This document shows positions 26,619 through 39,430 of a DNA stretch of 64,000 bases, one piece after another. The notes under the pieces were generated by a model, which saw nothing but the letters and a program-made list of their open reading frames with translations, had not been told where the DNA came from and searched no databases. This stretch comes from Bacteroidales bacterium (GTDB lineage Bacteria > Bacteroidota > Bacteroidia > Bacteroidales > UBA932). Within the stretch, counting starts at the first letter, position 1. Each line of letters begins with the position of its first letter. The translations under genes and the position numbers were made by a program. The DNA lies in assembly GCA_017546605.1 (NCBI GenBank), contig JAFYSH010000029.1:57803-121802 (forward strand). The letters run 5' to 3'.

Positions 26619-27982
26619 AATTTCCGAATCCTCAGATGTGCCGGATAGAGGTTGTTGCAGCGGTTGCCGAGATTCTTTGCAAAGCCTAAGGGGAAACCCT
26701 GGTACGTCAAGACTGCATAACCCTTGGGATACGCCGATAGGTCAGGGGCTCCTCCACGAAGGTAAGTGAGAGCATCCTCCAAGGAGAGCTCGATGCAAGG
26801 GCAGGAGACCGGATCAAATCCCAACGACTGGGCGTAATCGTGTTCCGGAACCCAATCCTTGCCCTTCCAACGGCCCAAGGCCGTACCGGAACGCAAAACA
26901 CGCAACCGGCCTTCCAAATAAGTAATGGCATCATCCCACGCTTGTGGAATCGCTTTTACCAGCCCCTCCTTGTTGCGGAGCACCATTGGCATTGCCGCCC
27001 ACCCGTAAGACAATTTTTCTTTAACCAACGGCCACCGTTTTTCTGATTTACGCAGACGAATGGGGGCCGTTGCTGCGCCTCCATCCTTGCATAAAATAGC
27101 CAGGAAGAAACCTTCACCACGTTGTTCTCCGGGATAGTAGTGTTCCGACAGCAGGCAATTGGCTCCCAGTTGGGAGGCTATGAATGCAACATTCTCCTCG
27201 TTCTCCAGGGCATTGAATGTACAGGTAGAATAAACCAACAATCCTCCAGGACGCAGACTGGGCCACACATCCTCCAAGATGCGCCGTTGTCGGGCTGCAC
27301 AGAACGCAGGACTATCTGCCGTCCATTCCTCCCGGGCAGCATGGTCCTTGCGGAACATCCCCTCTCCGGAACAAGGAGCATCCACCAAGACAACATCAAA
27401 AAAGTCTTCCAGGTCCTTAAAATCTGCCGGATCGTTACAAGCAACCACGGCCCGCGGATCTCCCCAAGTCACAAGGTTGTCTGCCAACGTAGTAGCTCGG
27501 GAAGCAATGACCTCGTTAGCCACCCAAAGAAAATCAGTAATTTTCCCTTCTCGCTCCAGGCGCTGCATCAGCGAGATGCCGTGCGTAGATTTACCGCCAG
27601 GAGAAGCACACAGGTCCAAAAGACGCGGCTGTCCCGCGGGTTGCCAGTATTCCAATAACTTTTCGATTGCCATCGACGAAGCTTCTTGCACATAATAGGC
27701 ACCCGCATGAAACAAGGGGTCGGTGGTAAAGCTAGGTTTATCAGAAAGGTACACCCCATCCCGACACCAGGCCACCGGTGCGTCTGCCGGCAAGCCGTTT
27801 TGCTGCGCCCAAGACAAGGCAGCAGACGCCGCTTCACAAGGTTGGGTTGTATCGTATTTTTTAATCTTTTCGGGATTCAAACGCAACGATACGACAGGAG
27901 GCTGATCCAGCGCAGCTACCAGCGCTGCCGCACGATCAACCCCCATCGATTCTTCAAGCAAACGAACAAAGTCTGTATTCAT
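26615..27982 (-). CDS. rsmF: 16S rRNA (cytosine-C5)-methyltransferase, RsmF/NOP2 family
   Basis: 455 residues from MNTDFVRLLEES; this ATG lies 1 bp beyond the stop of the upstream gene, and an 18-codon extension overlapping that gene is rejected. The SAM site is LLDLCASPGGKSTH; the Pro-Cys and nucleophilic Cys motifs are VDAPCSGEGMFRKD and YSTCTFNALENEENV. The C-terminal 100 residues form the PUA-like RNA-binding part typical of the YebU/RsmF branch, ending GNRCNNLYPAHLRIRKF. The modified base is probably near position 1407 in helix 44, by family knowledge. Fragments of its 3' end occur at 22233 and 23796. Confidence 0.92.
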   Translation of the reverse strand: MNTDFVRLLEESMGVDRAAALVAALDQPPVVSLRLNPEKIKKYDTTQPCEAASAALSWAQQNGLPADAPVAWCRDGVYLSDKPSFTTDPLFHAGAYYVQEASSMAIEKLLEYWQPAGQPRLLDLCASPGGKSTHGISLMQRLEREGKITDFLWVANEVIASRATTLADNLVTWGDPRAVVACNDPADFKDLEDFFDVVLVDAPCSGEGMFRKDHAAREEWTADSPAFCAARQRRILEDVWPSLRPGGLLVYSTCTFNALENEENVAFIASQLGANCLLSEHYYPGEQRGEGFFLAILCKDGGAATAPIRLRKSEKRWPLVKEKLSYGWAAMPMVLRNKEGLVKAIPQAWDDAITYLEGRLRVLRSGTALGRWKGKDWVPEHDYAQSLGFDPVSCPCIELSLEDALTYLRGGAPDLSAYPKGYAVLTYQGFPLGFAKNLGNRCNNLYPAHLRIRKF

Positions 27983-27983
27983 A

Positions 27984-28424
27984 TCAGCTGTATTGCGGCA
28001 TATTTTCCGGCATTTGTCCGGAAGCCGCTTTTTCAATCTGATCCGTCAATTTATCCACCACCTCTTTGAGTTTTCCACCCAACATCATCTTCATCATCAT
28101 ATTCAACTCAGCACGGAGCTCAATGTGAAACAAAGTCTGATTCAAACCAACCGGTTCAAAATGAAAAGAGACCTTAAAGGGAAAAGGGGACTGTCCTTCC
28201 TCCTTGAAACGAATCTCAGAATAAGGCAAGCGATCTTCCACTCGAATACCCATCCGGATTCCCTGCATTTCCGCGACTAAGGTATCATACGTAACCTCAA
28301 TCTTCCCTTGAAACTCCGCCGGAAGATTGGTAGCAAAATTACGCAGATCCGTAAAGGCATTAAACAAGAGGAAAGGAGTTTGAGGCAACAAGACTTCCTT
28401 TCCTTTTACTTCTGATATCGCCAT
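27984..28424 (-). CDS. SRPBCC-fold (START-like) protein
   Basis: 146 residues. An N-terminal strand (MAISEVKGKEVLLPQTP), a two-helix notch (FLLFNAFTDLRNFATNLP), a curved sheet, and a long Met-rich C-terminal helix (MMMKMMLGGKLKEVVDKLTDQI) fit the SRPBCC/polyketide-cyclase fold that binds hydrophobic ligands. This protein between pyrE and rsmF is conserved in Bacteroidetes to my knowledge, but its ligand is unknown. It begins 5 bp after pyrE and touches rsmF. Confidence 0.82.
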   Translation of the reverse strand: MAISEVKGKEVLLPQTPFLLFNAFTDLRNFATNLPAEFQGKIEVTYDTLVAEMQGIRMGIRVEDRLPYSEIRFKEEGQSPFPFKVSFHFEPVGLNQTLFHIELRAELNMMMKMMLGGKLKEVVDKLTDQIEKAASGQMPENMPQYS

Positions 28425-28429
28425 TTCAA

Positions 28430-29062
28430 TTATTTACCCCATTGATCAGGAGCATAACGCCATTGGCGTAACAACTCCAATTCTGATTCTTTGATGTAAT
28501 TGCAAGCCACAGCTTCTTCGATCAAAGTGTCGTAGTTGGTCAAGGTGTGCAATTCCACGTTCGCATCTTCAAATGATTTGCGCGCATGATCAAAATTATA
28601 GGAGAAGATGGCAACCATACCCGCTACCTGAACACCTTGTTTGTTCAAAGCATCTACTGCTGACAAACTGCTCTTACCGGTAGAGATCAAATCTTCTACC
28701 ACAACCACGCGGGAACCTTCTTTTACCACGCCTTCCACTTGTGCTCCCATACCGTGATCCTTCGGTTTCGGACGGACGTACACGAACGGTTTTTGCATCT
28801 TGTCAGCGACCATGGTACCCAAGGCAATTGCTCCAGTTGCCACACCGGCAACAGTTTCAGCCGAAGCAAAGTTTTCTTGCACCGATTGCGTCAAAAATTC
28901 TGCAATTTTTGTTCTCAACTCCGGATAGGAGAGGATGCGGCGGTTGTCGCAATAAATCGGCGATTTCCATCCAGAAGCCCAAGTAAAGGGATGTTCCGGA
29001 TTCAATTTAACGGCTTCAATTTCGAGCAAATATCTTGCAACGATCTTTTCAACTTCCATCAT
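28430..29062 (-). CDS. pyrE: Orotate phosphoribosyltransferase PyrE
   Basis: 210 residues; two adjacent ATG codons are possible (29062 or 29059). It transfers the ribose-5-phosphate of PRPP to orotate in UMP synthesis. Visible motifs are the PRPP loop VVVVEDLISTGKSSL, the FVYVRPKPKDHG segment with the catalytic Lys of the mobile loop, and TWASGWKSPIYCDNR at the N-terminal orotate site. It is the first gene of the pyrE-SRPBCC-rsmF unit. Confidence 0.95.
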   Translation of the reverse strand: MMEVEKIVARYLLEIEAVKLNPEHPFTWASGWKSPIYCDNRRILSYPELRTKIAEFLTQSVQENFASAETVAGVATGAIALGTMVADKMQKPFVYVRPKPKDHGMGAQVEGVVKEGSRVVVVEDLISTGKSSLSAVDALNKQGVQVAGMVAIFSYNFDHARKSFEDANVELHTLTNYDTLIEEAVACNYIKESELELLRQWRYAPDQWGK

Positions 29063-29085
29063 ATAGTCTTTATTTTAAATTTGTA

Positions 29086-29093
29086 CAAAGTTA
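29086..29093 (-). promoter_or_regulatory. -7 box of the pyrE unit
   Basis: TAACTTTG on the minus strand, 24 bp before the pyrE start. No -33 TTTG is clear. Confidence 0.55.
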
Positions 29094-29163
29094 CGAAACA
29101 GTTTTGATTTAGAAAATATAAGCTATCTTCGTATGGATTTTATTACAACAAAGAACATACCCC

Positions 29164-29778
29164 ATGATTCGCATATATTTCAACCAGCACGAGCTAATCA
29201 TCTGCCATCCCAATGAACCGATTTTCCGCGAACCGAATGGGGTCGTCTGGTTCAACGAGGACAGTAGCCAACTACCCACAATCCCCGAGTTCTTTGAACA
29301 ACACCCAAACATTCCCCGACTGATCATCCCCTCCAATCAGCCTGAAAGCACACTCAAAGAAATCGCCATCCTTCACAAAGAAATTCACGCGGCCGGCGGA
29401 CTGGTCCAAAACCAACAAGGCAACTACTTGTTCATCATCCGCCTCCAACGCTGGGACCTTCCCAAGGGAAAGCAAGAAATATGAGAAAGCATTGAATCGA
29501 CCGCTCTGCGAGAGGTTGAAGAAGAATGCGGCATCCAGAATCTGACGTTGGAAAACTTCCTTTGCACCACCTACCACACCTACCGGATGGCCGGAGAGAT
29601 TTGCTTCAAACACACCCACTGGTACACACTACGTCACTGTGGAGAGACCCACCTTCTTCCCCAAACTGAAGAAGACATTACCGATGCACAATGGCTGAAT
29701 AAAGAACAGATTGCCGAGGCCATTAAAAATACCTATCCCAGCATCATCGAAGTGCTACAAGAAGCGCAGCTAGCGTAG
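29164..29778 (+). pseudogene. Nudix hydrolase interrupted by an in-frame TGA
   Basis: One continuous frame of 204 codons is broken only by TGA at 29482-29484 (codon 107). The upstream part ends WDLPKGKQEI and the downstream part resumes ESIESTALREVEEECG. Together they make the Nudix box G-x5-E-x7-R-E-U-x-E-E-x-G-U, with the stop at the position where families normally have Gly (K-x-E-x-G-E). A single G-to-T change of GGA would produce it. The N-terminal 75 residues form an additional domain seen in Bacteroidetes Nudix proteins. The gene is otherwise intact to its TAG and overlaps the lolA-like gene by 9 bp. It is either a recent pseudogene, a sequencing error, or read through. Confidence 0.85.
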
Positions 29779-30417
29779 ATCCACCAATTCAACCCGTTGC
29801 TGCAAGGCTGCATCCGGAGTAAAAAATTCTTCCGCAAGAGCCGACCTTTTTCGCAAGCTCAAAACCTCAATCCGGTAGTGTTCCCGATCGCGCACACAAT
29901 TCAAATAGCGCAAGCGGTTGGATTCAGGACCCACAGCTATCTCGATGACCCAAGCAGGCTGCTCATACTTAGAGGTAAGCGTTAATACGCGCACCGTTTC
30001 CCCATTCAAGAGGCGGGTTTGAGGCGAAGCTACTTCGAAATAAAGCAAGGCATCTTCTTGTAAAACAGCGAAAGGATTTTCTAGAAAATTGGTATAATCG
30101 ATCACCCGATCCGTTACCGTCAACTCTTCTGCTGAAGGATCATACAACCACACCGAGGAGGAATCTGCATAAAACACAAAATACTCACCCTCCAGACGAT
30201 AATTTCCCTGTTGCAAGGTCAGTTTAACCGGATCGTTGAACAATTCAATTTTTCCATCCATTTGTGCCCGAATGTGCACATCTGCCTCCATAGCATTCGT
30301 TTCCAGGAGATAATTCCGCAACGAGGCCAACATCTGCTCACCGGATTGTCCCACTACAGGAACAACCGATAAAAGCAATCCACAAAGGCACATACCAACG
30401 AATGACCGGATCTTCAT
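29770..30417 (-). CDS. LolA-like outer-membrane lipoprotein carrier protein
   Basis: 215 residues with a signal peptide (MKIRSFVGMCLCGLLLSVVP, cleavage near GQS). The mature chain alternates strands in the open-barrel LolA pattern: IELFNDPVKLTLQQGNYRLE, EYFVFYADSSSVWLYDP and VIDYTNFLENPF. LolA shuttles lipoproteins from the LolCDE complex across the periplasm. It starts 3 bp after ftsK, an arrangement (ftsK-lolA) seen in many bacteria. Confidence 0.85.
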   Translation of the reverse strand: MKIRSFVGMCLCGLLLSVVPVVGQSGEQMLASLRNYLLETNAMEADVHIRAQMDGKIELFNDPVKLTLQQGNYRLEGEYFVFYADSSSVWLYDPSAEELTVTDRVIDYTNFLENPFAVLQEDALLYFEVASPQTRLLNGETVRVLTLTSKYEQPAWVIEIAVGPESNRLRYLNCVRDREHYRIEVLSLRKRSALAEEFFTPDAALQQRVELVDLR

Positions 30418-30420
30418 CGC

Positions 30421-32928
30421 CTACAACCCCGATAAAATCAACTCTAAAGACTCAAGGCTGGTTACCCGCACCTGACGGGCCTTACTACCTTCCGAAGGGC
30501 CAACTATACCCAATTCCTCCAACTGATCCATAATCCGCGCACATCGGGGATATCCCAAACTCATCTTCCGCTGCAATAATGAAGCAGAGCCTTGTTGTTC
30601 CCGAACGATGAGCCGCGCAGCTTCTTTAATAAGGCTGTCATAACCTTGGGCGTCACCCTCATTTTTCATAGGCAAACCCACACCCCCGTCTTCAGGCACA
30701 TACTCCGGCAACAGGAAGGCGCCACCGAATCCCGGTTGACGACTAATAAACTGGGTCAAACGTTCCACCTCAGGAGTATCAATAAAGGCACATTGCACAC
30801 GCGTCAGATCACTACCTGTATAGAAAAGCATATCCCCACGACCAATGAGCTGGTTGGCACCTGTCTGGTCCAAAATCGTCTTGGAGTCCACTCCTGAAAT
30901 AACACGGAATGCAATCCGAGCCGGGAAGTTGGCCTTGATCGTTCCGGTAATGATATTGGTGGTCGGACGTTGGGTTGCAATCACCAGGTGGATACCAATC
31001 GCACGCGCCAATTGAGCCAAACGAGCAATGGGTTCCTCGATCTCACGGCCTGCAGTCATCAACAGATCGGCAAACTCATCAATGATCACCACAATGTAGG
31101 GCATATATTCGTGTCCTTTGTAAGGATTCAAACGACGCGACAAGAATTTCTCGTTGTATTCCCGCACATTCCGCACGGAAGCCGCTTTCAGCAAATCATA
31201 GCGGTGATCCATCAGTTTACACAAGGACTTCAACGTATAAATTACCTTTTGTGTATCCGTAATAATTGCCTCATCCGCATCCGGCAACTTGGCCAGATAA
31301 TGCTTTTCAAGAGGCTCATACAACGACAATTCCACTTTCTTGGGATCCACTAGCACAAACTTCATTTCGGAAGGATGCTTCCGATACAGCAACGATGTAA
31401 TGATGGCATTCAATCCCACTGATTTACCCTGACCGGTAGCACCCGCCACCAACAAGTGCGGCATTTTTGCCAAGTCAAACGACAATACTTCGTTCGAAAT
31501 GGTCCGTCCTAATACCACCGGCAACTCGTACTTGGCATTTCTAAAACGGGGATCTTCCAAAACAGAACGCATAGAAACAATGCTCGGCTTCTCATTGGCC
31601 ACCTCAATTCCAATAGCATTGGTTCCCACCAAGGTCACCACCCGAACGCCTCGAGCCGCCAAAGACAAAGCGATATCTTCTTCCAAACGCTTGATTTGAG
31701 AAACCCGCACACCGGGTGCCGGAACAATCTCGTACAAGGTAACCGTAGGCCCAATTCTGGCCGAAATTTTAGCAATATCAATCTTGTAATTCTTCAGTGT
31801 CGTCACAATCTTGCGATTGTTCTTTTCCAATTCATCCTTGGACACCCGTGAAATTTGATCCCGGTATTCTTCCAAAATCTCCGTTTCGGGAGATTGAAAA
31901 TGCGACAGACTCAATCGGGGATCATAGCGCAATTTCCAATCTTCATCCGACAGAATGGCCGAGTAGTCATCCCCCTCAATCACCTCAATTGGCGGAATAT
32001 TCGAAATGTTTTCATCCGGTTGATCCACTTCGGGTTGTTCCGGTACAACCTCCGTTTCCGGGAAATCATAGACTACAAAGTCGGGGGTATTCTCCCCTTC
32101 TCCTTGTGATTCTCCTTGAGGCTGTTCTTCCGGTTCTTCTTCTGACTCATCCTCTTCTTCGTCTGCTTCCGGTTCATCTTCTGATGCATCATCATCTTCC
32201 GGTTTCTCCTCTTGCTCAGGATCTTCCTCTCCATCTTCCTCTCCATCGTCCTCTCCATCGTCCTCTCCATCGTCCTCCGGTGCTGCCATTGTTTCCGGCA
32301 CTTGTTCAAACCAGGCAATCCAGCGATCAATAATCCGAGGATTTAACAAAAAAATCCAACCACTGAGCAATACCAAAAGCGACAAACCTACACCCCAATG
32401 CCCAATTACTGCACAAAACCAAGCATTCATCGCTTGGCCATAAGAACCGCCCAGGCCATTCATAAACCAATCATCAGACGGGAAGAAGGATGCCAAAAAT
32501 GAAAATGTCAAGGATAGAATGATACAGCCATACAGTGAAACCAAAAACAAACGAAGTAATTTCACCTGACGAATCCGGAACAGGGTTACAGCCACGCCCC
32601 CCAAGAAAACAGGGATCAAAAATGCAGCCAGACCAAACAAGTCTGAGATCAAGAACTTGGCCCAACGAAAACCCATCTTTCCACCATCGTTGTCCGCAAG
32701 AATATCGGAATTCATCCACTCCGGATGAAATAACAAACTTTGGTCGTTATCCCAAGTAAAGAGATACGACACCATCGAAATCAACAGATAAAGGGCCAAT
32801 GCGCCACAAATCAGCGCATACCCGAAACGGGCATATTTCGTCTTGTACCAAGGAGTCGGCCGATTCTCCGACTGACGAGGCTTGCGTGCTTTCGCGGATT
32901 TCTTCGGAGATTGTGCAGGCTTTTTCAT
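30421..32928 (-). CDS. ftsK: DNA translocase FtsK/SpoIIIE
   Basis: 835 residues. An N-terminal basic tail and four transmembrane helices (about 30-200) anchor it at the septum. A strongly acidic Glu/Asp linker (about 215-280) follows, partly built from 12-bp DNA repeats. The motor has Walker A HLLVAGATGQGKSVGLN, Walker B YIVVIIDEFADLL, and RLAQLARAIGIHLVIATQRP. The C-terminal gamma winged helix (about 770-835, ARLIVREQQGSASLLQRKM) reads KOPS-type polar sequences. FtsK coordinates chromosome dimer resolution with division. It lies between DUF4290 and lolA with gaps of 3 bp. Confidence 0.96.
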   Translation of the reverse strand: MKKPAQSPKKSAKARKPRQSENRPTPWYKTKYARFGYALICGALALYLLISMVSYLFTWDNDQSLLFHPEWMNSDILADNDGGKMGFRWAKFLISDLFGLAAFLIPVFLGGVAVTLFRIRQVKLLRLFLVSLYGCIILSLTFSFLASFFPSDDWFMNGLGGSYGQAMNAWFCAVIGHWGVGLSLLVLLSGWIFLLNPRIIDRWIAWFEQVPETMAAPEDDGEDDGEDDGEEDGEEDPEQEEKPEDDDASEDEPEADEEEDESEEEPEEQPQGESQGEGENTPDFVVYDFPETEVVPEQPEVDQPDENISNIPPIEVIEGDDYSAILSDEDWKLRYDPRLSLSHFQSPETEILEEYRDQISRVSKDELEKNNRKIVTTLKNYKIDIAKISARIGPTVTLYEIVPAPGVRVSQIKRLEEDIALSLAARGVRVVTLVGTNAIGIEVANEKPSIVSMRSVLEDPRFRNAKYELPVVLGRTISNEVLSFDLAKMPHLLVAGATGQGKSVGLNAIITSLLYRKHPSEMKFVLVDPKKVELSLYEPLEKHYLAKLPDADEAIITDTQKVIYTLKSLCKLMDHRYDLLKAASVRNVREYNEKFLSRRLNPYKGHEYMPYIVVIIDEFADLLMTAGREIEEPIARLAQLARAIGIHLVIATQRPTTNIITGTIKANFPARIAFRVISGVDSKTILDQTGANQLIGRGDMLFYTGSDLTRVQCAFIDTPEVERLTQFISRQPGFGGAFLLPEYVPEDGGVGLPMKNEGDAQGYDSLIKEAARLIVREQQGSASLLQRKMSLGYPRCARIMDQLEELGIVGPSEGSKARQVRVTSLESLELILSGL
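32224..32276. repeat. 12-bp tandem repeats in the ftsK linker
   Basis: About four degenerate copies of a TCCTCTCCATCG-type unit, encoding E-D-D-G repeats on the minus strand. Length variation here would change the acidic linker without disturbing the frame. Confidence 0.75.
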
Positions 32929-32931
32929 CGG

Positions 32932-33624
32932 TTACTTGTTGTTTTTCCAGCGTTTTTTATTGTTCTTGTTCCCTTTGTTGTTCTGATTGTTGCCACCTTT
33001 CTTGTTGCGGTTCTGGTTGTTTTTCTTGGAAACAGCCTCACCAGTATTCAACATCAAAGTCGGTTTATTGAAGGTATCCTTATCGGAAATCTGATTCAAG
33101 TGAAGACCCTCGGAAATCCGGATTTTTCCACCGGACATCCGCTCAATATCTCTAAAAATCAACTCTTCCGAAACCGAATCCTTGTTCCAAATCAAGTACT
33201 GCTGACGCATGTAATGAGCCAAAGAACGCACCATGGCATCCTTTACTTCACCCTCTTCGTGCTCACCAATAGCAACAATCATATTCTGAATATTGCGTCC
33301 ATAGTGCATCACCTCCAGGGGTTGCTCCTCCAAAGGAATGGGTTGCGGCTTGCGATTCAAAATCTCACGCGTAGGCAAGGGATAAGGAGAGTCAATATCC
33401 AATTGAAAATCACTGATAATCTGAACATGATCCCACAGCTTGTGCTTGAAATCGCTCAAATCCCGCAATTGCGGATTCAGAATCCCCATAACCGAAACGA
33501 CCGCACGAATCTGCTCATTTCGCTTTTCCTTATCGGGTATCTGCATAACTTGTTCAATCATACGTTGGACATTACGACCGTACTCCGGCATCAGCAACTT
33601 CTTCCGTTGGGTATTGTAATCCAT
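32932..33624 (-). CDS. DUF4290 protein
   Basis: 230 residues from MDYNTQRKKLLMPEYGRNVQ. An upstream in-frame extension of 41 codons is rejected because it crosses the promoter. The first 180 residues are helical with EYGRNVQRMIEQ and the related HYGRNIQNMI, an internal echo suggesting two similar halves. The C-terminal 35 residues are an Asn/Lys/Gly-rich basic tail (QNRNKKGGNNQNNKGNKNNK), probably disordered and possibly nucleic-acid binding. DUF4290 is a Bacteroidetes family of unknown function; location 3 bp upstream of ftsK suggests a link to division or chromosome segregation. Confidence 0.85.
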   Translation of the reverse strand: MDYNTQRKKLLMPEYGRNVQRMIEQVMQIPDKEKRNEQIRAVVSVMGILNPQLRDLSDFKHKLWDHVQIISDFQLDIDSPYPLPTREILNRKPQPIPLEEQPLEVMHYGRNIQNMIVAIGEHEEGEVKDAMVRSLAHYMRQQYLIWNKDSVSEELIFRDIERMSGGKIRISEGLHLNQISDKDTFNKPTLMLNTGEAVSKKNNQNRNKKGGNNQNNKGNKNNKKRWKNNK

Positions 33625-33636
33625 TGTCAACAAAAT

Positions 33637-33669
33637 TTTCACAAAGATAGCGAAAATGGGGTACATTTG
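33637..33669 (+). promoter_or_regulatory. Promoter of rfbD
   Basis: TTTC at 33637-33640, a 21-bp spacer, and TACATTTG at 33662-33669. It overlaps the divergent promoter of the DUF4290 gene. Confidence 0.55.
33642..33649 (-). promoter_or_regulatory. -7 box of the DUF4290-ftsK-lolA unit
   Basis: TATCTTTG on the minus strand, 18 bp before the ATG at 33624. Confidence 0.6.
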
Positions 33670-34527
33670 CGGAAAAGAATTTGTTTTTGACACAATATAT
33701 TTATGGGGAACATTTGGGTAACTGGAGCCAACGGACAATTGGGGCAAGAACTACAGGAACTTGCATCAGGACAAGATAATTGGTACTTCACGGATTTGCC
33801 GGAACTGGACATTTGCAACCAGGAAGCCTGCCAAGGCTTCATTGAAGCCCATCAAATCCAAACCATTATCCACTGCGCAGCCTATACCGCTGTGGATCGC
33901 GCGGAAAGCGACCCAGAAACCACATTCCGCACCAACACGCAGGCTTCCTTTCAGTTGGCCGATCTTGCCCGCAAAGCGGATGCCCAGTTGATTTTTATCT
34001 CTACGGATTACGTATTTGACGGAAACAGCCCAACACCTTATCGGGAATCCGATCCCTGTACCCCCATCTCAGTCTATGGACGCAGCAAACGGGAGGCCGA
34101 AATTGGAATTCAGCAAAGCGGTGCAAAAGGCATCATCATCCGAACTGCCTGGCTCTATTCCACTTACGGCAGCAATTTCGTCAAGACCATGCTACGGTTG
34201 TCTGAGGAACGCTCTGAAATCCAAGTTGTCAACGACCAGTTGGGCAGCCCCACTTACGCCAAAGACCTGGCAGCTGCCATTCGACACATCCTCCCCCAAT
34301 TGGACAAGCATGATTTTCATGGTGAAATTTTCCATTACACCAACGAAGGCTGCTGTTCTTGGCACGACCTAGCCGTACTCAGTTTGCAGCTCGGAAAAAA
34401 AGATTGCATCATTCGTCCGATTCCGACTACCGCCTACCCGACTGCAGCCCACCGGCCGGCCTACTCATTGTTGAGCAAAGAAAAAATCAGAACCGTATTT
34501 GGAGTAGAAACACCTGATTGGAAAGCA

Positions 34528-38296
<3,769 letters not shown>

Positions 38297-38314
38297 CCTA
38301 TAATAAACCCAATC

Positions 38315-39376
38315 ATGAAACACACATGGCTTTTATTAATGGCCGGATGCCTATTGTCCATTTCCCAGTTGTCCGGACAGAATTACGAAGAATTCAAGAA
38401 ACAACGTGAAAAGGAACAACAACAGTACAGTCAACAAGAAGACAAATTCAAAGCAAATCGCGAAGCCGAATACCAAGCTTTCCGAAAAGCATACGAAGCT
38501 GAATTCGAACGCTACAAAAAGAATTACCTGGCCTATCTGAACGGAGAAATGGATGTATTGGACCTCATGGCTTCCGATGACGGTCTTACCATCAAATCCT
38601 TGCCGAAAAACAAACAACCCAAAGGCGTGAGCAGCACCATCGCTGATGAACAAAGCAAGCTTCGCAATGAAATCAAATACATCACTCGGACCACACCGGA
38701 TGAACTGCTCAAAGACATCTCAAAATCAAAAGACAAAGTACAACAAGTCAAAGACGGAGCTTCTCAATTGAAAGCTTGGAACGAGGCTATGGAAAAAGAT
38801 GGCACCCCCATCCAAACCCTCTCTCCGACCGTTCCGACGGTTGCAACGCCCAAACCTGAGGTAAAACCGGAACCCAAGAAAGAACCGAAGGCGGAGCCCC
38901 AAAAAGAGGTGAAACCGGCAGAGAAGCCCGTAGCAAAACCGGAAACAAAACCGGAAGCAAAACCGGAAGCAAAACCGGAGACAGACACTGAAATTCCGCA
39001 AGGAAAACCGACCCAATACACCCGACTATCCTCCAAATTTGGTCCCAGAATCCACCCCATTACCAAAAAACAAAGCACCCACAAAGGGATCGATTTGGCA
39101 GCTCCCAAAATGACTCCCATTTATGCTACAGCCAATGGAGTGATCGCTTTTTCCGGAACCCAAGGAGGATACGGCAACTTCATTAAAATTAACCACGAAA
39201 ATGGCTACAAAACAGCCTATGCACACATGGCAAAACTGGTAGCTAAGAAGGGCAGCCAGGTAAAAAAAGGTGATTTGATTGGCTATGTAGGATCCACCGG
39301 TCAAAGCACAGGCAACCACCTTCACTATGAGATCTACTACAAGGACAAACTCGTTGACCCCGAGAAAACCCTATAA
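38315..39376 (+). CDS. M23-family peptidase with coiled-coil N-terminus
   Basis: 353 residues. A signal peptide (MKHTWLLLMAGCLLSISQLSG) is followed by a charged coiled-coil region (about 24-160), then a Lys/Pro/Glu-rich linker (about 175-228) with four KPE-type repeats, and a LytM/M23 domain. Zinc ligands are His256 and Asp260 (HKGID) and His337 in NHLHYEI; His335 is the accompanying active-site His. It probably cuts peptidoglycan cross-bridges in the periplasm. The coiled coil and linker could reach across to the inner membrane, as in EnvC-like activators, but the domain here retains all catalytic residues. Confidence 0.92.
   Translation: MKHTWLLLMAGCLLSISQLSGQNYEEFKKQREKEQQQYSQQEDKFKANREAEYQAFRKAYEAEFERYKKNYLAYLNGEMDVLDLMASDDGLTIKSLPKNKQPKGVSSTIADEQSKLRNEIKYITRTTPDELLKDISKSKDKVQQVKDGASQLKAWNEAMEKDGTPIQTLSPTVPTVATPKPEVKPEPKKEPKAEPQKEVKPAEKPVAKPETKPEAKPEAKPETDTEIPQGKPTQYTRLSSKFGPRIHPITKKQSTHKGIDLAAPKMTPIYATANGVIAFSGTQGGYGNFIKINHENGYKTAYAHMAKLVAKKGSQVKKGDLIGYVGSTGQSTGNHLHYEIYYKDKLVDPEKTL
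38933..38980. repeat. 4 x 12-bp tandem repeat in the M23 peptidase linker
   Basis: Four near-identical units of GCAAAACCGGAA encode K-P-E-[AT] repeats. Copy number could vary between strains. Confidence 0.85.
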
Positions 39377-39430
39377 AACATTCATGGCATGATTGCTGCA
39401 ACGAGAAAAGTGCAATAAAAAAAACACGCT

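Noticed and set aside
29482..29484. Selenocysteine at the Nudix TGA
   Set aside because: The position needs Gly, not Cys/Sec; no SECIS-like hairpin was evident after the codon.
32740..33690. 316-codon plus-strand open frame opposite DUF4290 and ftsK
   Set aside because: Shadow reading; DUF4290 and FtsK on the other strand are recognisable and have spacing typical of an operon.
38933..38980. CRISPR-like array
   Set aside because: Units are 12 bp with no spacers and encode KPE repeats in frame within the M23 peptidase linker.
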